Of a DNA stretch of 9,879 bases, positions 1-6,687 are shown one piece after another (positions within the stretch are counted from its first letter, which is position 1; each line of letters opens with the position of its first letter). Under the pieces are notes generated by a model. It worked only from the letters and a program-made list of their open reading frames with translations. It made no database searches and was not told the origin of the DNA. Made by a program: the position numbers and the translations under genes. The stretch is taken from the NCBI GenBank assembly GCA_049642465.1, contig JBAROV010000087.1:1-9879 (forward strand). Direction: 5' to 3'. Source of the DNA: CAWDPQ01 sp049642465 (lineage in GTDB: Bacteria; Acidobacteriota; Vicinamibacteria; Vicinamibacterales; 2-12-FULL-66-21).

Positions 1-259
1 CGGGAGGAGACGATTGTGCGGGTCGCCCGGGCCACGAGTCAACGGAGAGAACCGATGCATCTTTCGCGAACGAGATCCGCGGGTCTCACTCGTTCCGGAA
101 CAGGCGCGATGAAGGGGATTCGTCCCCAAGGAGAAAGTCTGAGGAGTATAGCGATTTGGCGGCCTTTGAGAGTGGGCTTTCGTTTGTACGCCCGTCACGC
201 CTGCGAGCAGACCACGTGAGGGCCTTCGCTTTTTTCATCGCAGCCAGTCCTCTCCTTCT
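1..259. other. left-edge stretch with no supported gene
   Basis: I see no convincing gene here. The only open frame (16-219, plus) is Arg-rich, has no clear family and no good ribosome binding site, so I leave it out. Two structures are visible: an inverted repeat GAACGAG (68-74) / CTCGTTC (89-95), whose loop is itself nearly palindromic, and a short G4/C4 hairpin, GGGGATTCGTCCC at 114-126, that recurs at 2014-2026. Functions unknown. Confidence 0.5.
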
Positions 260-264
260 TTAAG

Positions 265-283
265 AGGTAGTGGGTCAGTTTGA
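265..283 (+). repeat. left terminal inverted repeat of the 290-bp element
   Basis: Nineteen bases identical to the reverse complement of 536-554, and immediately preceded by the target duplication TTAAG at 260-264. Confidence 0.85.
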
Positions 284-361
284 AAACCGGCCCCACTGAA
301 AAACTCGCTGCCCACGTGCGACAATGGTCGTCACACTTCTCGGCTAGAGAGGCGGTGCCAA

Positions 362-544
362 ATGCGCGTCCTGCGACTATATCTCGGTTTGGCGATTATG
401 CTCGCCGTACCGCCCTTGGCGGGCGCCGTTCTCAGGCTCACAAGCGACATCGCGTTGCGCTTCATGCTCCTGCCGGTTTTTCTTGCGCTCGCCGGTGCAG
501 GGTTCGCGCTCATGTGGTTCAACGGACGCGAACCCTCAAACTGA
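362..544 (+). CDS. 60-aa small membrane protein carried by the 290-bp insertion
   Basis: I do not recognise the family. The protein has two hydrophobic segments, about residues 5-24 and 32-52, separated by a short polar turn, and ends in a polar tail; it would sit in the cytoplasmic membrane as a helical hairpin. An AGAGG ribosome binding site lies about 9 bases before the ATG. The last codons and the TGA stop (542-544) fall inside the right terminal inverted repeat, so the reading frame is fitted to the element end. This suggests either a true passenger gene or the leftover of a larger element's ORF. It is the only ORF in the insertion that looks like protein. Moderate confidence that it is translated; function unknown. 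Confidence 0.5.
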   Translation: MRVLRLYLGLAIMLAVPPLAGAVLRLTSDIALRFMLLPVFLALAGAGFALMWFNGREPSN

Positions 545-554
545 CCCACTACCT
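536..554 (-). repeat. right terminal inverted repeat of the 290-bp element
   Basis: Perfect inverse copy of 265-283. It is followed at 555-559 by TTAAG, the second copy of the target duplication. It contains the stop codon of the small membrane ORF. Confidence 0.85.
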
Positions 555-636
555 TTAAGCGACAGCGCTCATCACTCACTCGCCTGCCTGCCCGATCATC
601 ATCTCCACGACGCTCTTGCCCGCCACCGTCAACTAG

Positions 637-915
637 CGAGAGATTGCCAAGCTGGAGGCGAAGCTCCGTCAACCCCGTCCTGTGCAACCAAAGATTGACG
701 AGCTTCGCGCAGCCTTGGAGCAACGCGCGGCGACGTGGCGCGAGACGCTGCGAGCGGAGCCCGCGGTGGCACGTGTGCTGCTCCGCAGACTCATCGGACC
801 GCTGACGATGTGGGACCCGACCGACCCCGGCGAGGCGTGGACCGAGTGGGAAGCGGCGCTCACGCCTGCGACCGAGGACGCTGAGGGTGGGGTTCAAGCC
901 GGTTCGCGATACTGA
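637..915 (+). pseudogene. C-terminal remnant of a large serine recombinase
   Basis: The open frame begins just after an in-frame TAG (634-636) and encodes about 92 residues with no good start; GTG 682 is the first candidate and is internal to the similarity. The sequence runs REIAKLEAKLR, a coiled-coil stretch, then IDELRAALEQRAATWRETLR and VLLRRLIGPLTM. This matches the zinc-ribbon/coiled-coil end of transposon- and phage-type serine integrases, where the pattern LR..L...W...LR....AR..LR.L(L/I).GPL is usual just before the C-terminus. The catalytic resolvase domain and recombinase domain are missing; the 80 bases upstream carry no matching frame. It is therefore a decayed gene, marking an old integration site. 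The family call rests on pattern memory, without alignment. Confidence 0.65.
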
Positions 916-1104
916 CCTAGGCGCGGTTCCATCTGTCAGGCAGCGCTGACGATTCCGTGGACCGTTACCTTCGGTATGGCGTCCCCAACGCGACATTCAG
1001 TTTTGTACTTGGAGGGACCGCTGGCGGCATGAGCGACGAGAGTGGCAGGCGCGCCGTTAGAGCATAGCAAGACGAGCCTCACGAACTGCATCAAGCGGAT
1101 CTTG

Positions 1105-1875
1105 TCAACGCAGAAGAGCGTCGTGTGGACGGAGGTCCTCACTAGAGTGCTCCACAGACTCGACCCGGGAGCAACACAGTGCGACGAGCCAGAACACCAG
1201 AATGCCCCCGATCAATTGGCCATCGACATGATGCATCCATCCGTTGCGTGATGCGGCTCGGATGCTGGTCATGTGGCCGTTTCCAACCCGAACCACCTCC
1301 CACACCCCCAACCACAATCGAAGAGATTGGAGTCCGAGAAAACTGACGGCGACGGAGACGATGCCCGTAGCCACCAGGCCAGCGACTCGCTCGTCAGATG
1401 AAAAGCGACGAGACAACGAACGATTCGCGGCGATCGCGACCACCAGATAGAGTGGCAGGAACAGCAGGCTCGCGGCGAGATCGAACCTGCGATTGCGTTG
1501 GCCGCGGGCGGGCTGAACCTGTTCGGACGTGACGTCGTGGGTGTTCTCTATCGCGCGGAACATCCGTGCGAGGCATTCGCCCCTGAAACGGCCACCGTCG
1601 AGGAGGCCGCCATGGTGCTCGACTCCGAATCGCCGTCCGTGTTCGGCATCGGCGTGGCGGATAGCTAGTTCCTCCGCCAGATGCGCATCACCGATTAGAT
1701 GCTTCTGATGTTCCGGGTGCTGCGGTTCGATCGGGAACGCCGTGTCACCCGTCCACTCGCATGCTGTGTTCACCCGACTGCGGTCAATGCAACCCGGACA
1801 AGTCACATACGTGGCCCAGATGCCGCCGAACATGGCGACGAGTCCAAGCAGCCACGTTGCGAGCAACGGTCTCAT
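1105..1875 (-). CDS. hypothetical four-helix membrane protein with periplasmic cysteines
   Basis: The 256-aa protein has an N-terminal hydrophobic segment (residues 4-24), a polar region of about 105 residues, then three more hydrophobic segments (about 133-150, 167-190 and 221-236). The polar region holds CPGC (C26, C29), C39 and C101 plus many His residues, so metal or disulphide chemistry outside the membrane is possible; topology is inferred. The ATG at 1875 is preceded by GGAAAGG about 8 bases upstream, supporting the start. A TATACG hexamer further upstream (around 1918, minus strand) could be a -10 box, without a clear -35. I do not assign a function; similar unnamed proteins occur in Acidobacteria-type genomes as far as I recall. 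No operon partner is evident: the permease upstream ends 278 bases away. The 190 bases beyond its stop towards 915 hold no gene. Confidence 0.7.
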   Translation of the reverse strand: MRPLLATWLLGLVAMFGGIWATYVTCPGCIDRSRVNTACEWTGDTAFPIEPQHPEHQKHLIGDAHLAEELAIRHADAEHGRRFGVEHHGGLLDGGRFRGECLARMFRAIENTHDVTSEQVQPARGQRNRRFDLAASLLFLPLYLVVAIAANRSLSRRFSSDERVAGLVATGIVSVAVSFLGLQSLRLWLGVWEVVRVGNGHMTSIRAASRNGWMHHVDGQLIGGILVFWLVALCCSRVESVEHSSEDLRPHDALLR

Positions 1876-2013
1876 CTGTAGACCTTTCCCTTGCCGGACC
1901 AGCGACTCTGTAGGTCGTATAGACCCCGACCGGGCGCAATGGGTCCCTAGCGTAGCCGGGGAGCGAGGCCCGATCCGGCATCGCGGCTAGGGGCCCGATG
2001 CTCTGGCCAACAG

Positions 2014-2026
2014 GGGGATTCGTCCC
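2014..2026. repeat. second copy of GGGGATTCGTCCC hairpin
   Basis: The 13-mer GGGGATTCGTCCC here is identical to 114-126 and in the same orientation. It can form a short G/C stem with an ATTCGT-type loop. It lies in the 277-bp gap between the membrane protein and the permease, about 130 bases past the permease stop, so a 3' end or processing role for that transcript is conceivable; no T-run follows on either strand. Confidence 0.4.
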
Positions 2027-2152
2027 TAATGCCGGCCAGTTGGAACCAAATCGCTCGCTGGCTCAGCCAGATTGATGAGATTCGCCGCGCTGCGTAATCG
2101 TCCTGCAGCCCCAATGACGCGCGGCTGTCATAGGATGGCGGGCCGCAGCCGT

Positions 2153-4474
2153 CTATAGGTGCCGCAGAGCAATAATCGGAGCGAGGCGAAGGATTCGTCG
2201 TGTCGCTAGAAACACGGCGAGCGCGGCGAGTCCGCCACACAGCGCGGTCACCTCGAGCCACAGTGCGGGGCGGACGACGCTGAGCGCCGCGAGCTCCGCA
2301 AACAGCGAGTATGTCAGACCGACAGTGATCGCGGCGCCCGTCGTGAGCGCCGCGACGATCAACTTGCTCTCGCGCACCAGCACCATAGCGAGCACGCGCG
2401 GCGGGGCTGCGCCGAGCGCCATCCGAATACCGAACTCCCGGGTCCGCTGCGCGACCGACTGGCTGATCACGCCGAACACACCGCTTGCAGCGAGCAGCAA
2501 CGCCACCAGGCTGAACATCCCGAACATGCTCATCACGACTCCGCCTCCTGCGTTGCCGAGCTTCAGGTTCTCGCTGACGATTCGAGGCTGCGGACGCCGC
2601 ACATCGGATGGCACCCGGGCCGCTGACGCGATCGCGCGAATCAAAGCATGCGGATCGCCGCTGACGCGCGCCAGCAGGACAGCGTCGCCCGCTGACGGTT
2701 CGTACGGCACGTAGACTTCCGGAGGGACCAGCCCGGCGCGGGACAGCGCGCCGTAGTTCATGACGTCGCGGCTCACGCCAATCACGGTCGCCGTCGCCGT
2801 CGTTCGCCCTGTGATACGCACGCGCATGCCGAGCGCGTCCACGTTCGGCGCCATTGCACGCGCCGCACCCTCGCTGAGCACGACGACGCCGGCGGCTGCC
2901 CCGACTTCGGTTGGCGCGAACGATCGTCCGCGCAGGACAGGTACGCCGAGCGTGTCGAACAGCGACGCATCGGCAGGAATACGCGACACGAGCGCGGCTG
3001 CGCCAGAGGCGGTCTCTATCTTCGCGGCGCGGCTGCGGACAATGGTGCCGCCGGGCATCACGGACGCGATCGTCACGCCGGTGACGCCCGGAATCGCCAA
3101 GACCTGCTCACGAACGGTGCGGGCGTCGGCGGACCGCACGTCGACCGACACCACGCGTTCCGCAGGAAACAGCGGTGTCGCGCCCCGCAGCTCGCCAAAT
3201 AACGCGAAGATCATCGCGGCGAAGATCACGAGGGCGACCGCAGATCCCATCTCGAAGAAGACGACCAGGTCCCGGGCGCCGTAGCCTGCGATGTGCACGC
3301 GATACTTCGCGGGTACGCCGTTGAGGGCAGCGGCGATGTCCCGCCGCGACAGCCGCACCGCCGGCAGGGTGCCGAAGAGTACGCAGGATGCCATCGTGGC
3401 AACGAGCGCGAGCGGCAGCAGGTCGAAGCCGGCCGCGATGCGCTCCGCCAGGATCGGCTGTTCAGCCGCCAGAGCCGAGGAGACGACACGAAGGATGGCA
3501 ACCGCGAGACCGCAGCCGATCGCACCACCGCCCGCCGCGAGCAGCGCGTTTTCAGTGAACAACTGCCGGACGATGCGCAAGCGCGTGGCACCGAGTGCGC
3601 GGCGCACGCTGAACTCTGCGTCGCGCTCGATCCCGCGCGCCATCAGCATGCACGCGACGTTCACGCAGCCGATGAGCAGCAGGAGGAGCGCCGGTCCAAG
3701 CGTAAACGCATACGCCGTCGTTGCGCGTCGCCGCACATCGTCCTGAATCGGAATCGCGCGCCACGTCCACGGCGCGCGTCCCCGCGCGCCGAGCTCGGAA
3801 GCTGCCGCGCTCCAGCCGACACTGGGCCTGAGACGCGCGAAAACCGTGACCGCCGCCGAGGCGCCGCGTGGGGTGCGCACAAGCGGAACCCACACATCAG
3901 CGTCGACGCCGACGAAGGAGTACGAGAAGGTTCGCGGCATCACGCCGACGATCGCCCGCTCCACGCCGTCGACGACGATAGTCGCCGCGTTGAGGCTGCC
4001 GCCGGAGAAGTCGCGCCGCCACAATCCCTCGCTCAGGATGGCGACGGGGTGTGCCGCGTCGAGATCCGCGGGCGTGAAGAGTCGTCCTGCAACGGGGGAA
4101 ACACCCATCGCGGTGAAGAACGCGGGCGCCGCGTAGCCGCCCGTCACGTGCCGCTCAGCGACGCCGGATCCGATCGTGACCGTCTCCTGCTGATAGGCTC
4201 CGATCGCGGCGAACGAGGTGAGATGGGAGAGCGTCGAATCCACATCCCCGAGAGCGACTGGCGCGCGCTCGACGCCGAGAGCCGGACTCGCGGCATAGAC
4301 GCGCGCGAGGCGATCGATGTCGGGCACGCCGGTGAAATCCGCCACCATCACGCGCGTGAGTGCGTAGACCGCGGTCGTCGTGCCGATCCCTATCGAGAGC
4401 GTTAGCGTCGCGGCGAGGCCACCGACCCGCCACCGAGAGAGGGCGCGTGCGGCGAAACGGAACTCCGCAAACAT
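2153..4474 (-). CDS. ADOP-type ABC transporter permease (MacB-like periplasmic core plus FtsX domains)
   Basis: This inner-membrane protein belongs to the MacB/FtsX permease superfamily, in the duplicated stand-alone form (ADOP) that has no ATPase domain. From the start chosen here it is 773 aa. The order is: TM1 (LAATLTLSIGIGTTTAVY), a periplasmic core with the usual LSEGLWRRDF and VGVMP-type motifs, three helices of the first FtsX domain with FSVRRALGATRLRIV, then a second TM, a second periplasmic core (VVLSEGAARAM, VIGVSRDV) and a second FtsX domain with RTREFGIRMALGAAPPRV. That is the full length of the family. The frame extends 20 codons upstream to ATG 4534, but family similarity begins with FAEFRFAARAL right after ATG 4474; neither start has a strong ribosome binding site. 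Its ATPase partner is not in the window. Substrate unknown; export of lipophilic compounds or envelope work is the general role. Confidence 0.9.
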   Translation of the reverse strand: MFAEFRFAARALSRWRVGGLAATLTLSIGIGTTTAVYALTRVMVADFTGVPDIDRLARVYAASPALGVERAPVALGDVDSTLSHLTSFAAIGAYQQETVTIGSGVAERHVTGGYAAPAFFTAMGVSPVAGRLFTPADLDAAHPVAILSEGLWRRDFSGGSLNAATIVVDGVERAIVGVMPRTFSYSFVGVDADVWVPLVRTPRGASAAVTVFARLRPSVGWSAAASELGARGRAPWTWRAIPIQDDVRRRATTAYAFTLGPALLLLLIGCVNVACMLMARGIERDAEFSVRRALGATRLRIVRQLFTENALLAAGGGAIGCGLAVAILRVVSSALAAEQPILAERIAAGFDLLPLALVATMASCVLFGTLPAVRLSRRDIAAALNGVPAKYRVHIAGYGARDLVVFFEMGSAVALVIFAAMIFALFGELRGATPLFPAERVVSVDVRSADARTVREQVLAIPGVTGVTIASVMPGGTIVRSRAAKIETASGAAALVSRIPADASLFDTLGVPVLRGRSFAPTEVGAAAGVVVLSEGAARAMAPNVDALGMRVRITGRTTATATVIGVSRDVMNYGALSRAGLVPPEVYVPYEPSAGDAVLLARVSGDPHALIRAIASAARVPSDVRRPQPRIVSENLKLGNAGGGVVMSMFGMFSLVALLLAASGVFGVISQSVAQRTREFGIRMALGAAPPRVLAMVLVRESKLIVAALTTGAAITVGLTYSLFAELAALSVVRPALWLEVTALCGGLAALAVFLATRRILRLAPIIALRHL

Positions 4475-4597
4475 ATCTGTGGCTACCGGTCTGAGGGTGA
4501 CTGGCGACGTAAAGCTGCCGTCAGCAAGCCGCATGCCATCTCGCGGCCCGTCTCGCGCCGTGCCCTGCCGGGAATCCGTCAGATGGCCGCGAGGCTG

Positions 4598-4840
4598 TCA
4601 GGCGGTGAGCGCCCGCACGGTGGGACGATCAGCTTGAGTTGGCAGGCGCAATGCGCTAGCCGGCACAGTCACCACGGCGACGGTATTACCGGTCATGTCG
4701 AAAAACTCGGCGGAGTACCCTTCTTCGCTGACGCCCGGCACGACGTGACGCTCGACGACCGCACCAACGTCGCCGGCACGCAACCCGCACTCGGGAATGT
4801 CTCGTGTCAGAATCACGTCGCTGTACAGCTCAAAGGTCAT
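4598..4840 (-). CDS. DUF4926 family small protein (putative immunity/antitoxin partner)
   Basis: Eighty residues. The pattern matches DUF4926 as I know it: a hydrophobic start (ELYSDVILTRDIP), then GLRAGDVGAVVERH, then GYSAEFFDMTGNTVAVVTVPASALR. The GDxGxVVE turn and the (V/A)EFxD..G strand pair are the family hallmarks; an SH3-like beta barrel is likely. The ATG at 4840 is preceded by GAGG about 7 bases upstream, and this site overlaps the TAA stop of the DUF6883 gene 4 bases away, so the two are translated in sequence from one message. DUF4926 genes are commonly found directly beside DUF6883 genes, which is why a toxin/antitoxin or toxin/immunity relation is suspected; no activity is shown here. 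The frame is open further upstream, but the family begins at this ATG. Confidence 0.8.
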   Translation of the reverse strand: MTFELYSDVILTRDIPECGLRAGDVGAVVERHVVPGVSEEGYSAEFFDMTGNTVAVVTVPASALRLPTQADRPTVRALTA

Positions 4841-4844
4841 TCCG

Positions 4845-5153
4845 TTACCTCGGGTACATAGTAAAACGGAGCACGTCGCTTTCAGTATCGGTTTGCCAGA
4901 TCGAACGGAAACGCGAAATCTTTCCGCTGGACGTCTTGATTGATCCGTCGATTTCGTAAACGACGCCATACGCATTCTGTGAAACGCCGACGGGGTCCAG
5001 TGACAGATGCTGAGTGCGAAGGTCAGCCTCAAGAATCTCGGGAGCATTCGTGCGGTAGCCAAGGTTGAAAAGTCGCTTCGCCTTCGCACCACCGCGCTTG
5101 TGCGAAGGATTCAGCAAGTACGCCGTGAGCAGTGCAGCGCAAACGCCTGTCAC
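4845..5153 (-). CDS. DUF6883 domain protein (putative toxin-like partner), start uncertain
   Basis: The conserved part runs from AYLLNPSHKRGGAKAKRLF through YGVVYEIDGSIKTSSGK to FRSIWQTDTESDVLRFT at the C-terminus. This fits DUF6883, which reads (K)LxxYxLNPxHpRGxxKAr at its start and ends in a W....dxPRL strand. DUF6883 occurs as a small protein paired with DUF4926 and as a C-terminal module of polymorphic toxins. The frame has no ATG before the domain: GTG 5153 gives 102 aa, close to the small-protein length, with a poor ribosome binding site; TTG 5381 would add 76 Arg/Gly-rich residues without domain character. I prefer GTG. The expected lead-in of the family (an LPN.. strand) is only loosely present, so the N-terminus may have been lost by rearrangement. 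DUF4926 follows 4 bases downstream. Confidence 0.65.
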   Translation of the reverse strand: MTGVCAALLTAYLLNPSHKRGGAKAKRLFNLGYRTNAPEILEADLRTQHLSLDPVGVSQNAYGVVYEIDGSIKTSSGKISRFRSIWQTDTESDVLRFTMYPR

Positions 5154-5555
5154 ACCGACTCGGCGCAGTGGCGCGCACAGGACGCTGAACGGCGATGGCG
5201 CCCCATTGCCCCGACGCCGTCCAGATTTCTTCCCAATCTTTTGAGTTTGGCCGCGTGCTCTACATCTTTGAACCGAGCCCTGTGCCCCGAACCCGCGACC
5301 CTGTCCTTGTTCACTACCGGCGCAACCATGGCTGGAGCAGGCGTTTGGCGTAGGCGACGTGCCGGTCGCCGTACTACGCAATTGACTCGATTCCAGGTTT
5401 CTTTGGCCACAAAGCGCCCGCGTGCGGCGAGATACCTGTTTGGCTTCACATCGGTGGCGGGAGTACGCCTCCAGACTAAAGCGAGCGGGTCGATCTTGGG
5501 AACGGCCGATATTCGTGCCTAATCATCGATACGTAACCGGCCACGAATCCGCCCG
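5154..5555. other. 400-bp stretch without a convincing gene
   Basis: Two minus-strand frames are open here: the 5' extension of the DUF6883 frame (to TTG 5381) and a second frame from about 5520 down to 5150 (GTG 5449 as start). Both are rich in Arg, Ala and Gly and match no family I know. Because a toxin domain sits at the downstream end, the stretch might be the decayed or frameshifted body of a longer protein, but I cannot show it. No RNA gene or clear promoter is seen. Confidence 0.4.
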
Positions 5556-5810
5556 TCAAACGAAATGGCGTTTAGCGAATGCGCGGCCCGAACCAGTCTT
5601 GAGATACTTTTCGAAGGCGACGGCGCTTGCAACGGTGGCGAATTCTAGCGACACGATCAGCCGCCACGGCCGGTTCGGCGCGGTGTGCTGAGAACCGCCA
5701 GAGTTGTGAACTGCGAGGCGTGTCGTCACATTCGACGTTAGTCCGACGTAATGTCGTCGCGGATTGCTCGCGCTGACCATCACATAGACGAAGCGGCTCT
5801 CGCAGCTCAC
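5556..5810 (-). CDS. small GIY-YIG domain protein
   Basis: Eighty-four residues making up one GIY-YIG nuclease fold. FVYVMVSASNPRRHYVGLT holds the two motif tyrosines in the YV(M)...YVG form; LAVHN gives the conserved His-Asn after an Arg (TTRLAVHN); AFEKYLKTGSGRAFAKRH supplies the catalytic Glu and the basic tail typical of the short single-domain bacterial branch related to UPF0213/YhbQ. All expected catalytic positions appear intact. These proteins are predicted DNA endonucleases; the biological role of the short forms is mostly unknown. The start is GTG 5810 with a weak ribosome binding site; ATG at residue 11 would cut into the first motif, so GTG is preferred. It stands alone, with palindromic repeats upstream, a setting common for such genes in accessory DNA. 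Confidence 0.85.
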   Translation of the reverse strand: MSCESRFVYVMVSASNPRRHYVGLTSNVTTRLAVHNSGGSQHTAPNRPWRLIVSLEFATVASAVAFEKYLKTGSGRAFAKRHFV

Positions 5811-5939
5811 TTCTACATCGGTAGCAAACCCACCTCCAACGTCAAAGACGTCGGTTTCCGTAATTTCGGACGTAGGACGTTGCGAATCCTAGAACGGCAG
5901 GGCGAACGAATGATCGCAGATTCTGCGCTGGGGGGCAGA

Positions 5940-5968
5940 CCGCCTTCGCCGCTTCGCGGCTACGGCGG
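5940..5968. repeat. imperfect hairpin, 13-bp stem
   Basis: CCGCCTTCGCCGC (5940-5952) pairs with GCGGCTACGGCGG (5956-5968) around a TTC loop with two mismatches. It is bracketed by direct copies of GGCAGAC (5934-5940 and 5969-5975). First of a cluster of palindromes in the gap between the GIY-YIG and HEPN genes. Confidence 0.6.
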
Positions 5969-6003
5969 GGCAGACTTCGTTGAACAGCGGCTCGCTGGCT
6001 TGC

Positions 6004-6038
6004 CCAGACGAAGCTCGCCGCAGGCGAGCGAAGTCTGG
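6004..6038. repeat. strong hairpin with symmetric GAA bulge
   Basis: CCAGAC-GAA-GCTCGCC (6004-6019) faces GGCGAGC-GAA-GTCTGG (6023-6038) across a GCA loop, giving 13 paired bases and a symmetric GAA/GAA internal loop. CGAAGTCTG at 6029-6037 is also the exact inverse of CAGACTTCG at 5971-5979, so alternative pairings are possible. Overlapping its right edge, GCGTCCC (6038-6044) and GGGACGC (6063-6069) form another inverted pair. No T-run follows, so a simple terminator is unlikely. Confidence 0.65.
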
Positions 6039-6098
6039 CGTCCCCAAGGGGTATTTTCAAGCGGGACGCGCGGCGGGTCGGCGGGCCGCTGCGGCGGG

Positions 6099-6118
6099 CG
6101 GCCTAGGCACACAGGCCG
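6099..6118 (-). terminator. possible 3' hairpin of the HEPN operon
   Basis: CGGCCT (6099-6104) and AGGCCG (6113-6118) are perfect inverse copies around an 8-base loop, 20 bases beyond the HEPN stop codon. There is no T-run after it on the minus strand, so it may only stabilise the 3' end. Weak call. Confidence 0.3.
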
Positions 6119-6138
6119 ATTGTGTTCGGAACGACCGC

Positions 6139-6684
6139 TTATGGCAAGAGTTGGTCTAGCTTCGCGTTTAGATGCTGTGCGAGCGTCAAGATCTCTCGCT
6201 TGGCTACTTTGGCATCATTTGCAGTGATACAGGGGAACATGTGCGAATACATGTTTCGCACACGCTTAATGACCTCCATGTGGCCCAGGAAGAATTCGAT
6301 GGTCGGAAACAGCTCTGGTATGCAGTCCGATTTGTATTTCTTGATGATTTCCTCAAGGTGCCCCAGCGTGACCAAGTGCACCGGCAGCACAGTCACCCTC
6401 GTTGACGCTCCCAGCCATGACATGGTGGCGAGCTTTGCCTTCTGACTAGCCTCGTATTGAAACACCGTCGGAAGCTGCGTCTGTAGGCTTTTGTCCCACC
6501 AATCCACGCCGTAGCACGTCACCAAGAAATGATGTATGGAAAGCCGAAGACCATTCTCGAACTGATACAGGACGGGAAACATCACGTTGGCAACATCCAA
6601 CACCTCAAAGTAAGCCGACGGTATTCTTACGACCCTCGTGAGTTTTCGCGGTTTCTTCCGCGGGGCTCGTTTGTGAACCGCCAT
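6139..6684 (-). CDS. Swt1-like HEPN domain protein, putative RNase effector
   Basis: The 181-aa protein starts with a basic tail (residues 2-17, KR-rich). It then has helical segments around 35-60 (LYQFENGLRLSIHHFL, CYGVDWW) and a C-terminal HEPN bundle: LGHLEEIIKKY (108-117), FFLGHMEVIKRVRNMYSHM (131-149), then ITANDAKVAKREI. R143-N144-x3-H148 is the R-x4-H signature that forms the metal-independent RNase site in active HEPN dimers, and it is intact. The layout resembles Swt1/RloC-type HEPN proteins used in abortive infection and toxin-antitoxin systems. Its ATG lies 4 bases after the stop of the third HTH gene, with AGGT just upstream, so it is the last gene of a four-gene operon. Hand-counted GC is about 48%, far below the flanks. 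RNase activity and toxicity are inferred from the family. Confidence 0.8.
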   Translation of the reverse strand: MAVHKRAPRKKPRKLTRVVRIPSAYFEVLDVANVMFPVLYQFENGLRLSIHHFLVTCYGVDWWDKSLQTQLPTVFQYEASQKAKLATMSWLGASTRVTVLPVHLVTLGHLEEIIKKYKSDCIPELFPTIEFFLGHMEVIKRVRNMYSHMFPCITANDAKVAKREILTLAQHLNAKLDQLLP

Positions 6685-6687
6685 CGA

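Larger units (their letters stand above)
265..554. mobile_element. 290-bp non-autonomous insertion (MITE-like) with 19-bp TIRs and 5-bp target duplication
   Basis: The ends are perfect 19-bp inverted repeats, AGGTAGTGGGTCAGTTTGA at 265-283 and its reverse complement at 536-554. The outside bases on both sides are TTAAG (260-264 and 555-559), which is what a 5-bp target-site duplication looks like. No transposase is encoded; the interior holds a single 60-codon ORF. The left end has a second, inverted, imperfect copy of the end motif (around 291-306, CCCCACTGAAAAACT), which could be a subterminal transposase binding site. The parent IS family cannot be named from this window. Removing the element and one TTAAG restores a continuous sequence upstream of the recombinase remnant. 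The insertion is well supported by sequence; the MITE label is inference. Confidence 0.85.

Noticed and set aside
114..131. tRNA T-arm-like sequence GGGGATTCGTCCCC
   Set aside because: The stem is only four pairs with a six-base loop and no acceptor or anticodon arm can be drawn around it; no tRNA was found anywhere in the window.
331..996. 221-codon minus-strand open frame
   Set aside because: It runs across the insertion, its target duplication and the recombinase remnant, which have independent histories, so it cannot be a conserved gene.
985..1062. Possible integron attC site (TAAC ... GTTG pair on the minus strand)
   Set aside because: The core boxes do not fit RYYYAAC/GTTRRRY properly and the interior is not self-complementary; no integron integrase is seen.
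936..1142. 68-codon minus-strand frame past the membrane protein gene
   Set aside because: No recognisable domain and no good ribosome binding site; overlaps the end of a better supported gene.
3293..4405. 370-codon plus-strand open frame inside the permease gene (with others at 2760-3284 and 3291-3746)
   Set aside because: It is the antisense shadow of the permease in GC-rich DNA: Arg/Glu/Asp-rich, low complexity, no family, no ribosome binding site.
6063..6098. G-quadruplex candidate (four GGG runs)
   Set aside because: Loops of 5 to 10 bases make it weak, and such runs are expected in GC-rich DNA.
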